Source of the DNA: Peribacillus sp. ACCC06369
Lineage (GTDB): Bacteria > Bacillota > Bacilli > Bacillales > DSM-1321
Direction of reading: 5' to 3'
Assembly (NCBI RefSeq): GCF_030348945.1
Contig: NZ_JAUCEN010000002.1
Coordinates: 2,480,001 to 2,544,000, forward strand
Length of the DNA: 64,000 nt
The first letter of the stretch is position 1. Each line of letters opens with the position of its first letter. A program made the translations under genes and the position numbers. A model generated the notes under the pieces. The model saw only the letters and a list, made by a program, of their open reading frames with translations, did not search any database and had not been told where the DNA came from. Positions 44,695 to 53,871 of the stretch are shown piece after piece.

Positions 44695-45243
44695 TTGTCA
44701 AATAATGTATTTGAAGGATTTATATTAGAAGAAAAAATTGATAAAGAAGTCATCGATAAATATAAAGAGAAGATACCAGAACAAATAACAGAAATATGGA
44801 GGCAATACGGGTTTGGGAGTATATTAAAAGGTTATTTAAAATTGGTAAACCCTGATGTATTTGAAGAACTTTTAAAAGATGTATATATAAGAAGCGAAGA
44901 TGCTATTCCGTTATTTGCTACATCTATGGGCGATATAATTGTTTGGGAAAAAGGAAGATATTTAAACTTGCTAAATTTTAGAAAAGGGAATGTAAATGTT
45001 ATTTCAGCTGGTTTTGACTTTTTTCTAGATGATTTAAATGATAATAGCTTTATTGTTGAAGAATTAGATTGGAATCCTTATCCTGAAGCAGTTGATAAAT
45101 ATGGAGAACCAAATTTTGATGAATGTTTTGGTTATACCCCTCTCCTTGGATTAGGTGGACCAGATAAAGTGGAAAACCTGAAAAAGGTGAAACTTATTGA
45201 ACATATTTATCTGATTACTCAATTCATGGGACCAATCGAATAA
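44695..45243 (+). CDS. GAD-like/DUF1851 (Tdi1-like) immunity protein
   Basis: A 182-residue protein starting at TTG 44695 after TTGGAGGGAG. It has the GAD-like start VIDKYKEKIPEQITEIWRQY, GFGSILKGYLKLVNPDVF, FATSMGDIIVWEKGRYL, and ends in the DUF1851 part PLLGLGGPDKVENLKKVKL. Agrobacterium Tdi1, the immunity protein of the Ntox15 DNase Tde1, has this GAD-like plus DUF1851 order. Its place right after the Ntox15 tip supports the pairing. The gene is intact although its toxin tip is not joined to an export domain, so it may protect against related strains. Confidence 0.85.
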   Translation: MSNNVFEGFILEEKIDKEVIDKYKEKIPEQITEIWRQYGFGSILKGYLKLVNPDVFEELLKDVYIRSEDAIPLFATSMGDIIVWEKGRYLNLLNFRKGNVNVISAGFDFFLDDLNDNSFIVEELDWNPYPEAVDKYGEPNFDECFGYTPLLGLGGPDKVENLKKVKLIEHIYLITQFMGPIE

Positions 45244-45261
45244 GGGAGAACCAATCAAGTT

Positions 45262-45420
45262 GAAAAGATTATGATTATAATTATGAAGATCTATCAGATT
45301 CAGATAATCACGAAAGAAGGGTTATTTGGGAATATACTTCCTTGGGTCTTTTACATGAATCTGAATATGATAAGAATATTTTAGAAGAATACCTTAAGAA
45401 TGAATATTGGAGGACAAGAA
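45262..45420 (+). pseudogene. 3' remnant of a DUF600 immunity gene (part of repeat R2)
   Basis: The frame reads YEDLSDSDNHERRVIWEYTS, LGLLHESEYDKNILEEYLKN and ends, close to the end of the DUF600 pseudogene at 43196-43331. There is no start. It opens the second copy of repeat R2, followed by about 170 bases with a hairpin and no gene. Confidence 0.75.
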
Positions 45421-45589
45421 GAGCTTGTTCTTTTGAATGACCTTAACGCAAAAGTTAAGGTCTTTTGTCTTTTCATTGTTGAAATATGAAAATGGATCAT
45501 CTTACGCCATATCGGGCTCCTCCGATAATAGGCCGTAAGGACTTAAAATCATACAGATTTACTTCAAGGCAAGGTTGCTTAGAAAAAAG

Positions 45590-46390
45590 TAGCGAGTGGT
45601 ACAAAGTTCATTCCTTACAGTAAGGAGTTTGCGCAAAAGCAGGTTCAGAAGGTTCAAGCTACAATAACAGATATAGCGAGATCAGGAAAAACCACGTTAA
45701 AAAATATAGGTGAAGAACTAGGTAAAAAGGAAAATCCTAAACGTATAAGTGTGGAACAAGTTTCCCTCGCAGGAGGACCAAACCTTCCCCAAGTTGTAAT
45801 GGAAAAGCAGACAATTAAGGAAGCCTATCAGAAATTTACGGTTAAGGATAGCAAAGTAGAGGCTGTTTCAGGGGAGATTATTCCTAAGGGTACGCGTAAA
45901 GATAATTCTGGAGTAAGTGAAGTCAAAACATTTATCGACAAAGGGCAACAGTTTACAAATGGTAGATAGGTTAAAGCCTGATATTAGGTATAAAACTGGA
46001 GAGTATGATTACTTATATGCAGATAATTTAGGTAGGATTACAAAATTTGAAACAGAAAATTTACAATTAACAGAAAGAAAAGACAGATTGTCACACAGCA
46101 AAAATACACCAGGTAAAGTAAAAGGTCAAGACTATGCAGGGCATTTGGCAGGTGATAGGTTTGGAGGCTCACCTAAAATTGATAATTTGGTTTCGCAATT
46201 ATCTGATGTTAATTTGAAGCAATATAAGAAACTTGAAGAAATATGGGCTGCAACTCTAAAAGAAACACCTCCCAAAAAAGTAACAGTTGATGTTAATATA
46301 ATTTACTCTGGGAACGATATGCGTCCAGAGAAATTTATAGTCAGTTACACTATTGATTGTGAGTTTGGTTCTGCAAATCTTAAAAATTAA
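45590..46390 (+). pseudogene. Orphan toxin cassette 2: LXG linker scrap plus NucA-like nuclease tip
   Basis: A linker scrap (SGTKFIPYSKEFAQKQVQK) leads into EELGKKENPKRISVEQVSLA, then a nuclease tip in two frames. The first ends TFIDKGQQFTNGR; the second continues LKPDIRYKTGEYDYLYADN, LTERKDRLSHSKNTPGKVKG and QDYAGHLAGDRFGGSPKIDN. DxAGHL..DRFGG is the active-site region of the DNA/RNA non-specific endonucleases found at YeeF-type LXG toxins, with the catalytic His retained. A four-base tandem duplication (TAGATAG at 45963-45969) causes the break. It has no LXG export domain. A DUF600 immunity gene follows. Confidence 0.82.
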
Positions 46391-46411
46391 TCAAAGGAGT
46401 GAAAAAGTAGT

Positions 46412-46894
46412 ATGAGAGAATTTGAAGATATATTTAGTGAATTGCAAGCAGATATGATATCCATATGTATGGAATATGTTGAAGATAGAGCTGATAAAGT
46501 ATATGTTTATGCTTCATGTGAAGAAGGAATTATTTCGAGCAGTTTCTTTTATTTGATTAACAATAAGTATGTAAAGTCTCATAAATTGAATGATGCATTG
46601 GAAAATGGGGAAGAAAGATATGATGTGTCTGCAGGACGAGGGTTTATGGTACTTGATATTATCAATGAAAATACTGAAAAAATAAAAGTATTGTGCAAAG
46701 AATATGAAAGAGATATGCCCACTGAGATGAAATTAATATATGATGTTAAGAGTGGGAACTTTAAAGCTGAATACAAGTATGATTTAGTATATACTAATGA
46801 CGATATTAAAACGGCCCATCATATTGCTAATGAGTGGTTTGAGGAGTTAAAAATAACAACCTTTAAATTGTTTCCAGTTAAAGATATGCTCTAA
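46412..46894 (+). CDS. DUF600/YezG-type immunity protein
   Basis: A 160-residue protein with ICMEYVEDRADKVYVYASCE, KYVKSHKLNDALENGEERYD, EYERDMPTEMKLIYDVKSG and NEWFEELKITTFKLFP, typical of DUF600/YezG immunity proteins. It starts after AAAGGAGTG, 21 bases behind the NucA-like tip, the partner found with YeeF/YezG in B. subtilis. It is intact while the tip is broken, and likely protects against YeeF-like toxins of other cells. Confidence 0.85.
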   Translation: MREFEDIFSELQADMISICMEYVEDRADKVYVYASCEEGIISSSFFYLINNKYVKSHKLNDALENGEERYDVSAGRGFMVLDIINENTEKIKVLCKEYERDMPTEMKLIYDVKSGNFKAEYKYDLVYTNDDIKTAHHIANEWFEELKITTFKLFPVKDML

Positions 46895-47585
46895 TTTGAA
46901 TTCATGACTCATCTAGGTTGTACCTTCAAGGAGTGTCAATGTAATTTTAATATTAGGCAATAAGAACGAGAATAGGGCGGGATAACATTTTAATAGATAG
47001 GACCCCTCATAGATGTCATACTGTCACCATAAAAACATGAAACTTAATGTTTTATTTAGAAAATGAACTTAAAGCGCTTGATTGTCTACTAAAGGCAACG
47101 AGTGCTTTTTAGCGTTAAAAATTAAAAGAGCACTATAATTTTTATAATACACTAAGTGTTAAATTCTTATTGTCCTGTAAATAGACTGTAATGACTGTGA
47201 ACAGTGTATTACGAGAGTAGAGGAAAGAAGGGAACTATCTTTAACAATGGTTTCAGGGTAAGGTAAAATAGAAAATTAATCCAATAATAGTATGCGTTTA
47301 ATGATACTGAAGAAGTACAAGCAAAAGTTAATAATGATGGACAATTTGCATTTAATGATGAACAAATGGAACATGAAACCGGTATTGATATTATGGAAGG
47401 AAAAAACCTACGTTTTTTCTTGATTATAAGGCAGGCATCGAGCCTGCCAACGGATGCTGAAGCATCCTAAAACAAGAGCGGGTGTCAGACATCAATTGAT
47501 AGTAGGAATTTAAAGACTAATGACTCATTTACAAAATATTCAGTTAAATACATAATTAGGAAGATTATGAAGAAGGAGGGATTAT
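46895..47585. other. Tail of the toxin locus: toxin scrap and hairpins
   Basis: No intact gene. From about 47255 to 47470 a scrap reads GKIE, KINP and then, in one frame, DTEEVQAKVNNDGQFAFNDE, MEHETGIDIMEGKN. Its first bases resemble those at 43728-43783 (GTAGAAAAGAAAATTAATCC, then a stretch reading HPKDQMRF), so one older toxin tip seems to be split between the two places. Two small hairpins follow (GGCAGGC/GCCTGCC at 47431-47449, GGATGC/GCATCC at 47453-47468). AAGGAGGGA before 47586 belongs to the next gene. Confidence 0.5.
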
Positions 47586-48974
47586 ATGTATAGAAAATCA
47601 CTAACAGTACTATTAGCTGCGGGTATGGTTCTATCAACTGGTACAGTATTCGCACAAACAAACGGGGCAACAAATGCCCAGTCTGACACAGCTTTTGATA
47701 ACAAAGTTATCAAAAAAATTAGTGCGGACAATATGTATAATACGATTGCCTATCTATCAGAGCAACCGAGGGCTGCTGGTACAGAAGGGGAGCTCCGTGC
47801 AGTCAAATACATAGAAAGTCAGTTTAAGAGTCTTGGTTTTGAAACAAAGGTTCAGCCTTTTCCCATCTATGATACGGTGCAAAATGTAAAAGTGAAAATT
47901 GGTGACAGTGATTTAGGAGGAACACCGCGTGCCATTAGCGGCAGTATCAGCGGGAAGGTAACGGCCGAACTTGTTAATGTTGGAAAAGCAAAGCCAGAGG
48001 AAGTTGGAGAAAATGTATCTGGGAAAATTGCACTAGTTGAACGTGGGGACATTACCTTTGTTGAAAAGGTTCAGAATGTCCTAAATAAAGGAGCGGTTGG
48101 CGTTTTAATGTACAACAACTCACCATCAGGAAATAATTTTGGACAAGTATCAGCGGGGCAAAATATACCTGCTGTAGCCATTACACAAGCCCAAGGGTTA
48201 GAGTTGGTCGAACAGCTTAAAACTAAACAAATCACGTCCACTCTGGAAGTGGGAAAAGCTGAAAGAATCGAAAAGACATCCTACAATGTCATCGCTTCCC
48301 TAAAACCAAAAGCCAATAAGGATAATGGTCAAATCGTAACTGTTGGAGCCCATCATGATTCTGTCCCGGGCGGCCCTGGTGCAAACGATGATGCTTCGGG
48401 TGTATCAGCTGTGCTGGAACTGGCAAGGATCCTGGCCAAAACGCCAATTGACACTGAAATTCGCTTCCTCACGTTCGGATCTGAGGAAAGAGGGCTCGTT
48501 GGATCATCCTTCTATGCAGATTCCCTTCCCAAAGAGGATGTAGACCGCATGGTGGCTCACTTCCAAATGGATATGATAGGCGGACGTGATGCTGGCGAGG
48601 ATAATCCTGCAGGTGGTTTGATTATGTATACCATTGATGGAATGAAAAACCTTGTGACGGACCTGGGTTCCTCAGCAGGGGCCAGAACGATGGATGTTGC
48701 GATTCCTTATGGACAGCTGGGCAGGAGTGACCACCAACCATTCCATGAGCTTGGCATTCCATCCGCCTTGTTTATCCATTCCCCTGTAGAGCCTTGGTAT
48801 CACCAGCCTACAGATACACTGGATAAGATATCGAAAGAAAAATTGCAGCAAGCAGCTGAAATTGTTGGTGCCAGTGTGTATCAAATTGCCCGTCCGGAAA
48901 CTCCGGCATTAACAAATGCACGTGTAGCTCCTGGCACGGTAGACTATGATTTTGATGACCGTCCGGTAGATTAA
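47586..48974 (+). CDS. Secreted M28-family aminopeptidase with PA domain (YwaD-like)
   Basis: A 462-residue exported peptidase. A signal peptide (YRKSLTVLLAAGMVLSTGTV, cut after VFAQ region) is followed by an N-terminal cap, a protease-associated domain (about 120-225: GKIALVERGDITFVEKVQNV) and the M28 zinc domain. Metal ligands appear in VGAHHDSVPGGPGANDDASG, LTFGSEERGLVGSSF, QMDMIGGRDA and LGRSDHQPFHELG. It should release N-terminal amino acids from peptides outside the cell. B. subtilis YwaD has the same order and near-equal length (455). ATG follows AAGGAGGGA. A terminator-like hairpin follows at 49026. Confidence 0.93.
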   Translation: MYRKSLTVLLAAGMVLSTGTVFAQTNGATNAQSDTAFDNKVIKKISADNMYNTIAYLSEQPRAAGTEGELRAVKYIESQFKSLGFETKVQPFPIYDTVQNVKVKIGDSDLGGTPRAISGSISGKVTAELVNVGKAKPEEVGENVSGKIALVERGDITFVEKVQNVLNKGAVGVLMYNNSPSGNNFGQVSAGQNIPAVAITQAQGLELVEQLKTKQITSTLEVGKAERIEKTSYNVIASLKPKANKDNGQIVTVGAHHDSVPGGPGANDDASGVSAVLELARILAKTPIDTEIRFLTFGSEERGLVGSSFYADSLPKEDVDRMVAHFQMDMIGGRDAGEDNPAGGLIMYTIDGMKNLVTDLGSSAGARTMDVAIPYGQLGRSDHQPFHELGIPSALFIHSPVEPWYHQPTDTLDKISKEKLQQAAEIVGASVYQIARPETPALTNARVAPGTVDYDFDDRPVD

Positions 48975-49025
48975 ATACTTCATTGTACAGAATTACGAGA
49001 TTAATGATGGATCTTGGAGAAAATC

Positions 49026-49066
49026 AGGAGGGCAGCTGTGTAGTTTACAGATGCTCTCTTCTTTTT
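49026..49066 (+). terminator. Terminator of the M28 peptidase gene
   Basis: AGGAGGGCAGCTGT and ACAGATGCTCTCTTCT pair imperfectly across a seven-base loop, followed by TTTTTAT. Confidence 0.6.
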
Positions 49067-49471
49067 ATCGGCCAGCGCCTCGTGCTTAATTTTTTCACTA
49101 TTTCTAAGCTCTAAGTCTAGTGAAAATCCTATATGAAATATGTAATAAAACATACATGCTTATCCAACTCCAATACCATTCCCACCAATCACAAAGTAAT
49201 CTTAATAAGGTTAGTTTTTTTATGAGATATTAATGCTTTGGACAACAATTTGTTACTTCTACTAGTTATATATAATAGTAATTTTAAAAATTATGAAAAT
49301 AAGGTAAGTAACTGTGAATTAAAAGTTATTATCTTCCTTAAAGAGTTACTTTATAATTCAATACTATATAATCAGTCAGTTGACGAATATAGACCACCCA
49401 CTCTTTATTACTACATTACTTTGCAGCGAATTCAAAAACAAAATCTATTTTAAACATGTAGGGTGGATATA
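49067..49471. other. AT-rich non-coding stretch
   Basis: Very AT-rich; an ORF at 49238-49453 has no ribosome binding site and an unlikely composition. TAGGGTGG just before 49472 is the ribosome binding site of the next small gene. Confidence 0.5.
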
Positions 49472-49741
49472 ATGGATAAGCGAGAGCAGTTAATCGAACA
49501 AATAAAATTGGTGATAAATAAGCTTGAAAAAGATTATTGTAGTGAAATAAATAGTGGTGTTTTACAACTAATATATAAAAGATATAAGAATGCATTGGAA
49601 GTATTAGAGAATAATGAAGATATAAAAGAAATAAATATTATCGGAAGTATAAGGGCTTATATGGATAGTTATAGTGACTATCAAAATTCATTACTTGTAG
49701 AATTACATAAATCTGAAAAATTAAATAAAGAAATGTTATGA
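49472..49741 (+). CDS. Hypothetical helical protein, 89 residues
   Basis: ATG 49472 follows AGGGTGG; the frame could start three codons earlier at a GTG within that site. The protein is mostly helical and charged: DKREQLIEQIKLVINKLEKD, then LIYKRYKNALEVLENNEDI, and DSYSDYQNSLLVELHKSEK. No motif or membrane segment. It could be a small regulatory or toxin-system protein but I do not recognise it. Alone between the peptidase and the araA terminator. Confidence 0.55.
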   Translation: MDKREQLIEQIKLVINKLEKDYCSEINSGVLQLIYKRYKNALEVLENNEDIKEINIIGSIRAYMDSYSDYQNSLLVELHKSEKLNKEML

Positions 49742-49829
49742 AAAATGGTTGTTGAAAAATTTAGGATATATAAAAATGAGAAACTTTTTAATAGTCTATC
49801 CTATAAAACGAAGATAATTTATTTATATG

Positions 49830-49860
49830 AATTAAAGGCGCATAATTGATCTATGCGCCT
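49830..49860 (-). terminator. Terminator of the araBDA operon
   Basis: AGGCGCATA (49836-49844) pairs with TATGCGCCT (49852-49860); on the minus strand TTTAATTC follows. It lies 12 bases beyond the araA stop. Confidence 0.8.
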
Positions 49861-49872
49861 CATTTGCTTACA

Positions 49873-51297
49873 TTATTGAATGATTACAGTTTCCAGCTCG
49901 ACCATCTTACTCCAATCAGCAATTTGATTAACTGAAAGGGAGAGGGATAGTACGGTATGATGGCCTCCGCCAGCTTGGATCCAAGATTTAATGCCGTCTT
50001 TGAAGTTGGGTTTCGGTTCCCATATCACTTTGGCGACTGGTAAATGAGGTGTTTCATTTTCCGATGTGACTGTACTTATGGCATTGACAAGGAGACGGTA
50101 ATGGGTTCCTAAATCCAGCATCGAGACCACGATGCCTTCTCCGGCGGCTCCATCAAAAATAAGTCGTGCTGGATCTTCTTTATTACCGATGCCCAGAGGG
50201 TGTACGACGATTTTTGGTTTATTTGCAGCAAGTGTGGGATCCACTTCAAGCATATGTGAACCAATTATCCGTTCTGCTCCTGTAGTTAGGTCATAGGTGT
50301 AGTCTTCCATGAAGCCCGTCTGTTCGTTGTTCGCCATCACTTTCATCAAGCGGTCGAGGGCAGCGGTCTTCCAGTCTCCTTCTCCAGCAAACCCATAGCC
50401 TTCTGCATTCAAACGCTGAACCGCCAACCCGGGTAATTGCTTCATACCATGCAAGTCTTCAAAGTTGGTCGTAAAAGCTGTGTAACCGCCATTTTCCAGG
50501 AAACGCCGTAGACCAATTTCAATTTTTGCTTGTTCTTTGACATGTTCTTCGAAGTAGTTGGGATCATTATTCCCGATCTCAAAATCGTATAACGTTTGAT
50601 ATTCTTGATAGGTTCGATTGATTTCATCTTCTGTGACGCCATTCATCACTGCCACTAGATCACCGATGCCATAATAATCAACTGTCCAGCCAAATTGAAT
50701 CTGGGCTTCTACCTTGTCACCTTCCGTTACGGCAACATGCCTCATATTATCACCAAACCGAGCTACTTTTAGCTGTGAACTGTAGCAAAACCCGATAGCG
50801 ACATTCATCCAGTCACTTATTTCTTGTTGGATGTCCTCATTTTTCCAGTAACCGACAACGGTCTTGTTGTTTTTCTTTAGTCGCGCATTGATAAAACCAT
50901 ATTCACGATCTCCGTGTGCGCTTTGATTTAAATTCATGAAATCCATGTCGATCGTAGACCAAGGAACCTCTTGATTGTATTGAGTTACCAGGTGTAGCAG
51001 TGGTTTTTGAAGCAATTTTGTTCCGGTTATCCACATTTTTGCTGGAGAAAATGTATGCATCCAAGTAATTACACCTGCGACCTTATCTTGGTAGTTGATT
51101 TCTTTCATGATGGCAGTGATTTCATCGGCTGATGTGGCCAGGGATTTGAACTGGATTGGGTAAGCTAGATTGCCGGATTGATTGAGTTTTTCTGCCATTT
51201 CCATTGCATGGTTTTCCACTTCTTTTAATGCTTCCTCACCATATAGACTTTGACTGCCTACAATGAACCAGAATTCTTTTTGTTTAATTTTTAACAT
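49873..51297 (-). CDS. araA: L-arabinose isomerase
   Basis: A 474-residue enzyme that turns L-arabinose into L-ribulose using Mn2+. It starts [20 protein letters not shown]; the family signatures [40 protein letters not shown] and [19 protein letters not shown] are present, with metal ligands Glu, Glu, His, His spread over residues 306-450. Two ATGs, at 51303 and 51297, are in frame; GGACGGAG is three bases from the first and nine from the second, so the second is used. The gene start overlaps the araD end, so the last genes are translationally coupled. Confidence 0.95.
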   Translation of the reverse strand: MLKIKQKEFWFIVGSQSLYGEEALKEVENHAMEMAEKLNQSGNLAYPIQFKSLATSADEITAIMKEINYQDKVAGVITWMHTFSPAKMWITGTKLLQKPLLHLVTQYNQEVPWSTIDMDFMNLNQSAHGDREYGFINARLKKNNKTVVGYWKNEDIQQEISDWMNVAIGFCYSSQLKVARFGDNMRHVAVTEGDKVEAQIQFGWTVDYYGIGDLVAVMNGVTEDEINRTYQEYQTLYDFEIGNNDPNYFEEHVKEQAKIEIGLRRFLENGGYTAFTTNFEDLHGMKQLPGLAVQRLNAEGYGFAGEGDWKTAALDRLMKVMANNEQTGFMEDYTYDLTTGAERIIGSHMLEVDPTLAANKPKIVVHPLGIGNKEDPARLIFDGAAGEGIVVSMLDLGTHYRLLVNAISTVTSENETPHLPVAKVIWEPKPNFKDGIKSWIQAGGGHHTVLSLSLSVNQIADWSKMVELETVIIQ

Positions 51298-52018
51298 AAT
51301 CATTCACTCCGTCCTTTTTGGATTTACCTTGGCCATAGTAAGCGTGAGGTCCATGCTTTCTATTAAAATGCTTGTTTAATAAATTTTGGTCCATGCGAAT
51401 ATCGTGCGGATTAAGCTGAAGGGAATGGTAAGTCATTTTTGCCACTTCTTCCAGCACTACAGCATTATGTACAGCATTCTTTGCATCGGTTCCCCACGTG
51501 AAAGGACCATGATCATTCACTAAGACGCCTGGTACACGGTTGGGGTCAATATGATTCTCGGTGAATGTTTCGATAATCACATCACCGGTTTGTTTTTCAT
51601 AGTCTTGCTGGATTTCAGCCTGTGTCATGGCTCTGGTTACAGGGATATCCCCATAAAAATAATCGGCTTGAGTCGTCCCGGCAGCGGGAATGCCGCAGCC
51701 AGCCTGCGCGAAGGAAACTGCCCAAGGAGAATGGGTATGAACGATACCGCCAATATCCTTAAACGCTTGATAAAGCCTGATATGTGTATCCGTATCGCTG
51801 GAAGGTTTATAGGTTCCCTCAATTATTTTTCCTTCCAAGTCCACGATCACCATATCTTCAGGCTGAAGTTTGTCATATTCAATGCCGCTGGGTTTGATGG
51901 CAATCAGTCCGCTTTCCCGGTCGATAGCACTTACGTTTCCCCAGGTAAAGGTAATGAGTTGATGTTGCGGAAGCAGCATGTTTGCTTGATATACCTGCAG
52001 TTTTAATTGTTCTAGCAT
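51284..52018 (-). CDS. araD: L-ribulose-5-phosphate 4-epimerase
   Basis: A 244-residue class II aldolase-like epimerase making D-xylulose 5-phosphate. Visible are [56 protein letters not shown] (zinc His pair) and [12 protein letters not shown] (third His). The usual length is about 230, with a short extra tail here ([17 protein letters not shown]). It overlaps araB by seven bases and araA by 14, so it sits in the middle of the operon araB-araD-araA. Confidence 0.95.
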   Translation of the reverse strand: MLEQLKLQVYQANMLLPQHQLITFTWGNVSAIDRESGLIAIKPSGIEYDKLQPEDMVIVDLEGKIIEGTYKPSSDTDTHIRLYQAFKDIGGIVHTHSPWAVSFAQAGCGIPAAGTTQADYFYGDIPVTRAMTQAEIQQDYEKQTGDVIIETFTENHIDPNRVPGVLVNDHGPFTWGTDAKNAVHNAVVLEEVAKMTYHSLQLNPHDIRMDQNLLNKHFNRKHGPHAYYGQGKSKKDGVNDYVKN

Positions 52019-53703
52019 ATTAACGATTCCTCTTTTCCACTATTGGATTTTAGAGTTTTCAGCACTTTCATTACATCATTTGCACCTCTGCCGAAATAAT
52101 CATGCAGCTTAACGTATTCCTGATATAAAGCATTGTATTTCTTCATGTTTTCAGGAATCGGCTTCACTTTTTCTTCTTGGATACGGGCAATCCTTGCTGC
52201 GGCTTCTTCGATATTAGTAAAGCCTCCGGCATCCTGTCCGGCAGCTACCGCAGCAAACATCGCTGCACCTATGGCGGGGGCCTGAAGGTGAGTGGCAATG
52301 GATATTTCTTTCTGGGTAATGTCTGCATATATTTGGTTGAGCATTTGATTTTTATGAGGCAATCCACCGCAAACCATCAATTGGTTGATGTCAACGCCAG
52401 AGGCTTTGAACGTATCAATGACCAATCTTTTTCCAAAGGCGGTTGCCTCAATCAAGGCTCGATAAATTTCTTCAGGTTTTGTGCTGAGGGTCATTCCAAG
52501 AATTAAGCCCGTTAGATCTGTATCTACAAGCACAGATCGATTACCATTCCACCAATCAAGGGCAAGCAGACCGCTTTCGCCTATGGCCAATTCATTTGCT
52601 TTTTCTTCTAATAATTGATGAATATTGATGTTCCTTTGATCGGCTTCTTTAAAATAAGAAGGGGGAACTTGATTATCGACAAACCATGCAAAGATATCCC
52701 CGACTGCATTTTGCCCGGATTCGTAAGCATAATAACCAGGAACGGCACCATTTTTCACGACCCCACACATTCCAGGCACAAGCACTTCTTTATCGGAAAG
52801 TGTAATGTCACAAGTTGAAGTGCCCATTATGTTAAGCATGGTTCCGCTAGTGATCACTCCGGTTGGAGCAACGGAAACGTGTGCATCGACATTTCCCACA
52901 CATACGGAGATTCCAGGTAAAAGTCCCATTTCGTGAGCCATTTCAACAGTCAATTCACCAGCTTTCGAACCAACAGGAAGAAGTTCCTCACTTAATTTTT
53001 CAGAAACGACATGTTCAAGGCGAGGGTCTAAAGCGCTGAAAAAAGAGGAATCCGGGTATCCGGTATGTTCATTCCACATAGCTTTATAACCGGCAGTACA
53101 GGAATTACGTGTTTCTTTTCCTGTCATTTGCCAAGTGATCCAATCAGCAGCTTCAATAAAACGATCCATAGCTTGATAGATTTCCGGATCTTCATCAACG
53201 ATTTGCATCAGTTTCGGGAAAATCCATTCAGAGGAGATCTTACCGCCATATCGGGCCAAAAACGGTTCGTTCCGTTCTTGGGCAATGCGATTCAATTTAT
53301 CTGCAGCGTATTGTGCTGCATGATGCTTCCACAGTTTCACCCATGCATGCGGACGATTCCTGAACTCTGGGATTTCACATAAAGGAGTGCCATCATTTTT
53401 CACAGGCAATACTGTGCATGCAGTGAAATCCACCCCAATGGAAATGATATCTTCTTTAGCTATATGACTTAGGGAGACCGCTTCCTTGACTGTATCAATC
53501 AAGCAAATTACATAATCCCTAGGATTTTGAAGGGCCCAATCTTTTCCTAATTGAATAGTTGTACCAGGTAAATGATTGCATATTACCGCGTCAGGATAGT
53601 CTTTAACGGTTGAGTTTATAACATCCCCGTTGTCAAGATTGACAATTACGGCTCGAGCTGACAAGGTACCGAAATCCACCCCAATTGAGTATTTACCACG
53701 CAT
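52012..53703 (-). CDS. araB: Ribulokinase
   Basis: A 563-residue FGGY-family kinase that phosphorylates L-ribulose with ATP. The N-terminal [19 protein letters not shown] is the first phosphate loop; [33 protein letters not shown] and [19 protein letters not shown] follow, the last forming the ATP site. It is the first gene of the operon, 60 bases downstream of a promoter with an AraR operator and a cre site. GGAGGATAAA precedes the start on the minus strand. Confidence 0.95.
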   Translation of the reverse strand: MRGKYSIGVDFGTLSARAVIVNLDNGDVINSTVKDYPDAVICNHLPGTTIQLGKDWALQNPRDYVICLIDTVKEAVSLSHIAKEDIISIGVDFTACTVLPVKNDGTPLCEIPEFRNRPHAWVKLWKHHAAQYAADKLNRIAQERNEPFLARYGGKISSEWIFPKLMQIVDEDPEIYQAMDRFIEAADWITWQMTGKETRNSCTAGYKAMWNEHTGYPDSSFFSALDPRLEHVVSEKLSEELLPVGSKAGELTVEMAHEMGLLPGISVCVGNVDAHVSVAPTGVITSGTMLNIMGTSTCDITLSDKEVLVPGMCGVVKNGAVPGYYAYESGQNAVGDIFAWFVDNQVPPSYFKEADQRNINIHQLLEEKANELAIGESGLLALDWWNGNRSVLVDTDLTGLILGMTLSTKPEEIYRALIEATAFGKRLVIDTFKASGVDINQLMVCGGLPHKNQMLNQIYADITQKEISIATHLQAPAIGAAMFAAVAAGQDAGGFTNIEEAAARIARIQEEKVKPIPENMKKYNALYQEYVKLHDYFGRGANDVMKVLKTLKSNSGKEESLIC

Positions 53704-53719
53704 TTTATCCTCCCTTTCG

Positions 53720-53770
53720 AGTAAGCGTTTTCTATGAAGCTAATATAATATTTATACGTACAAATGTCAA
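53720..53770 (-). promoter_or_regulatory. araBDA promoter with AraR operator and cre site
   Basis: Read on the minus strand: TTGACA (53765-53770 complement), then 17 bases, then TATATT (53742-53747 complement). The 16-base AraR-type operator ATTTATACGTACAAAT (53750-53765) lies exactly between the two boxes. Further on, 53720-53734 matches the CcpA cre consensus with one mismatch (TAGAAAACGCTTACT). Together they predict arabinose induction and glucose repression. Confidence 0.85.
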
Positions 53771-53871
53771 TTAAGTTTTTTGTACTAATGAATATAAAGC
53801 GTTTCAATGGTTATCTTGTAATCAATGAAGTAAATAGGTATGATATTAGTAATGATTTACGGAGGGATACC

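Noticed and set aside
49238..49453. 71-codon ORF in an AT-rich gap
   Set aside because: No ribosome binding site, very AT-rich, composition unlike a protein.
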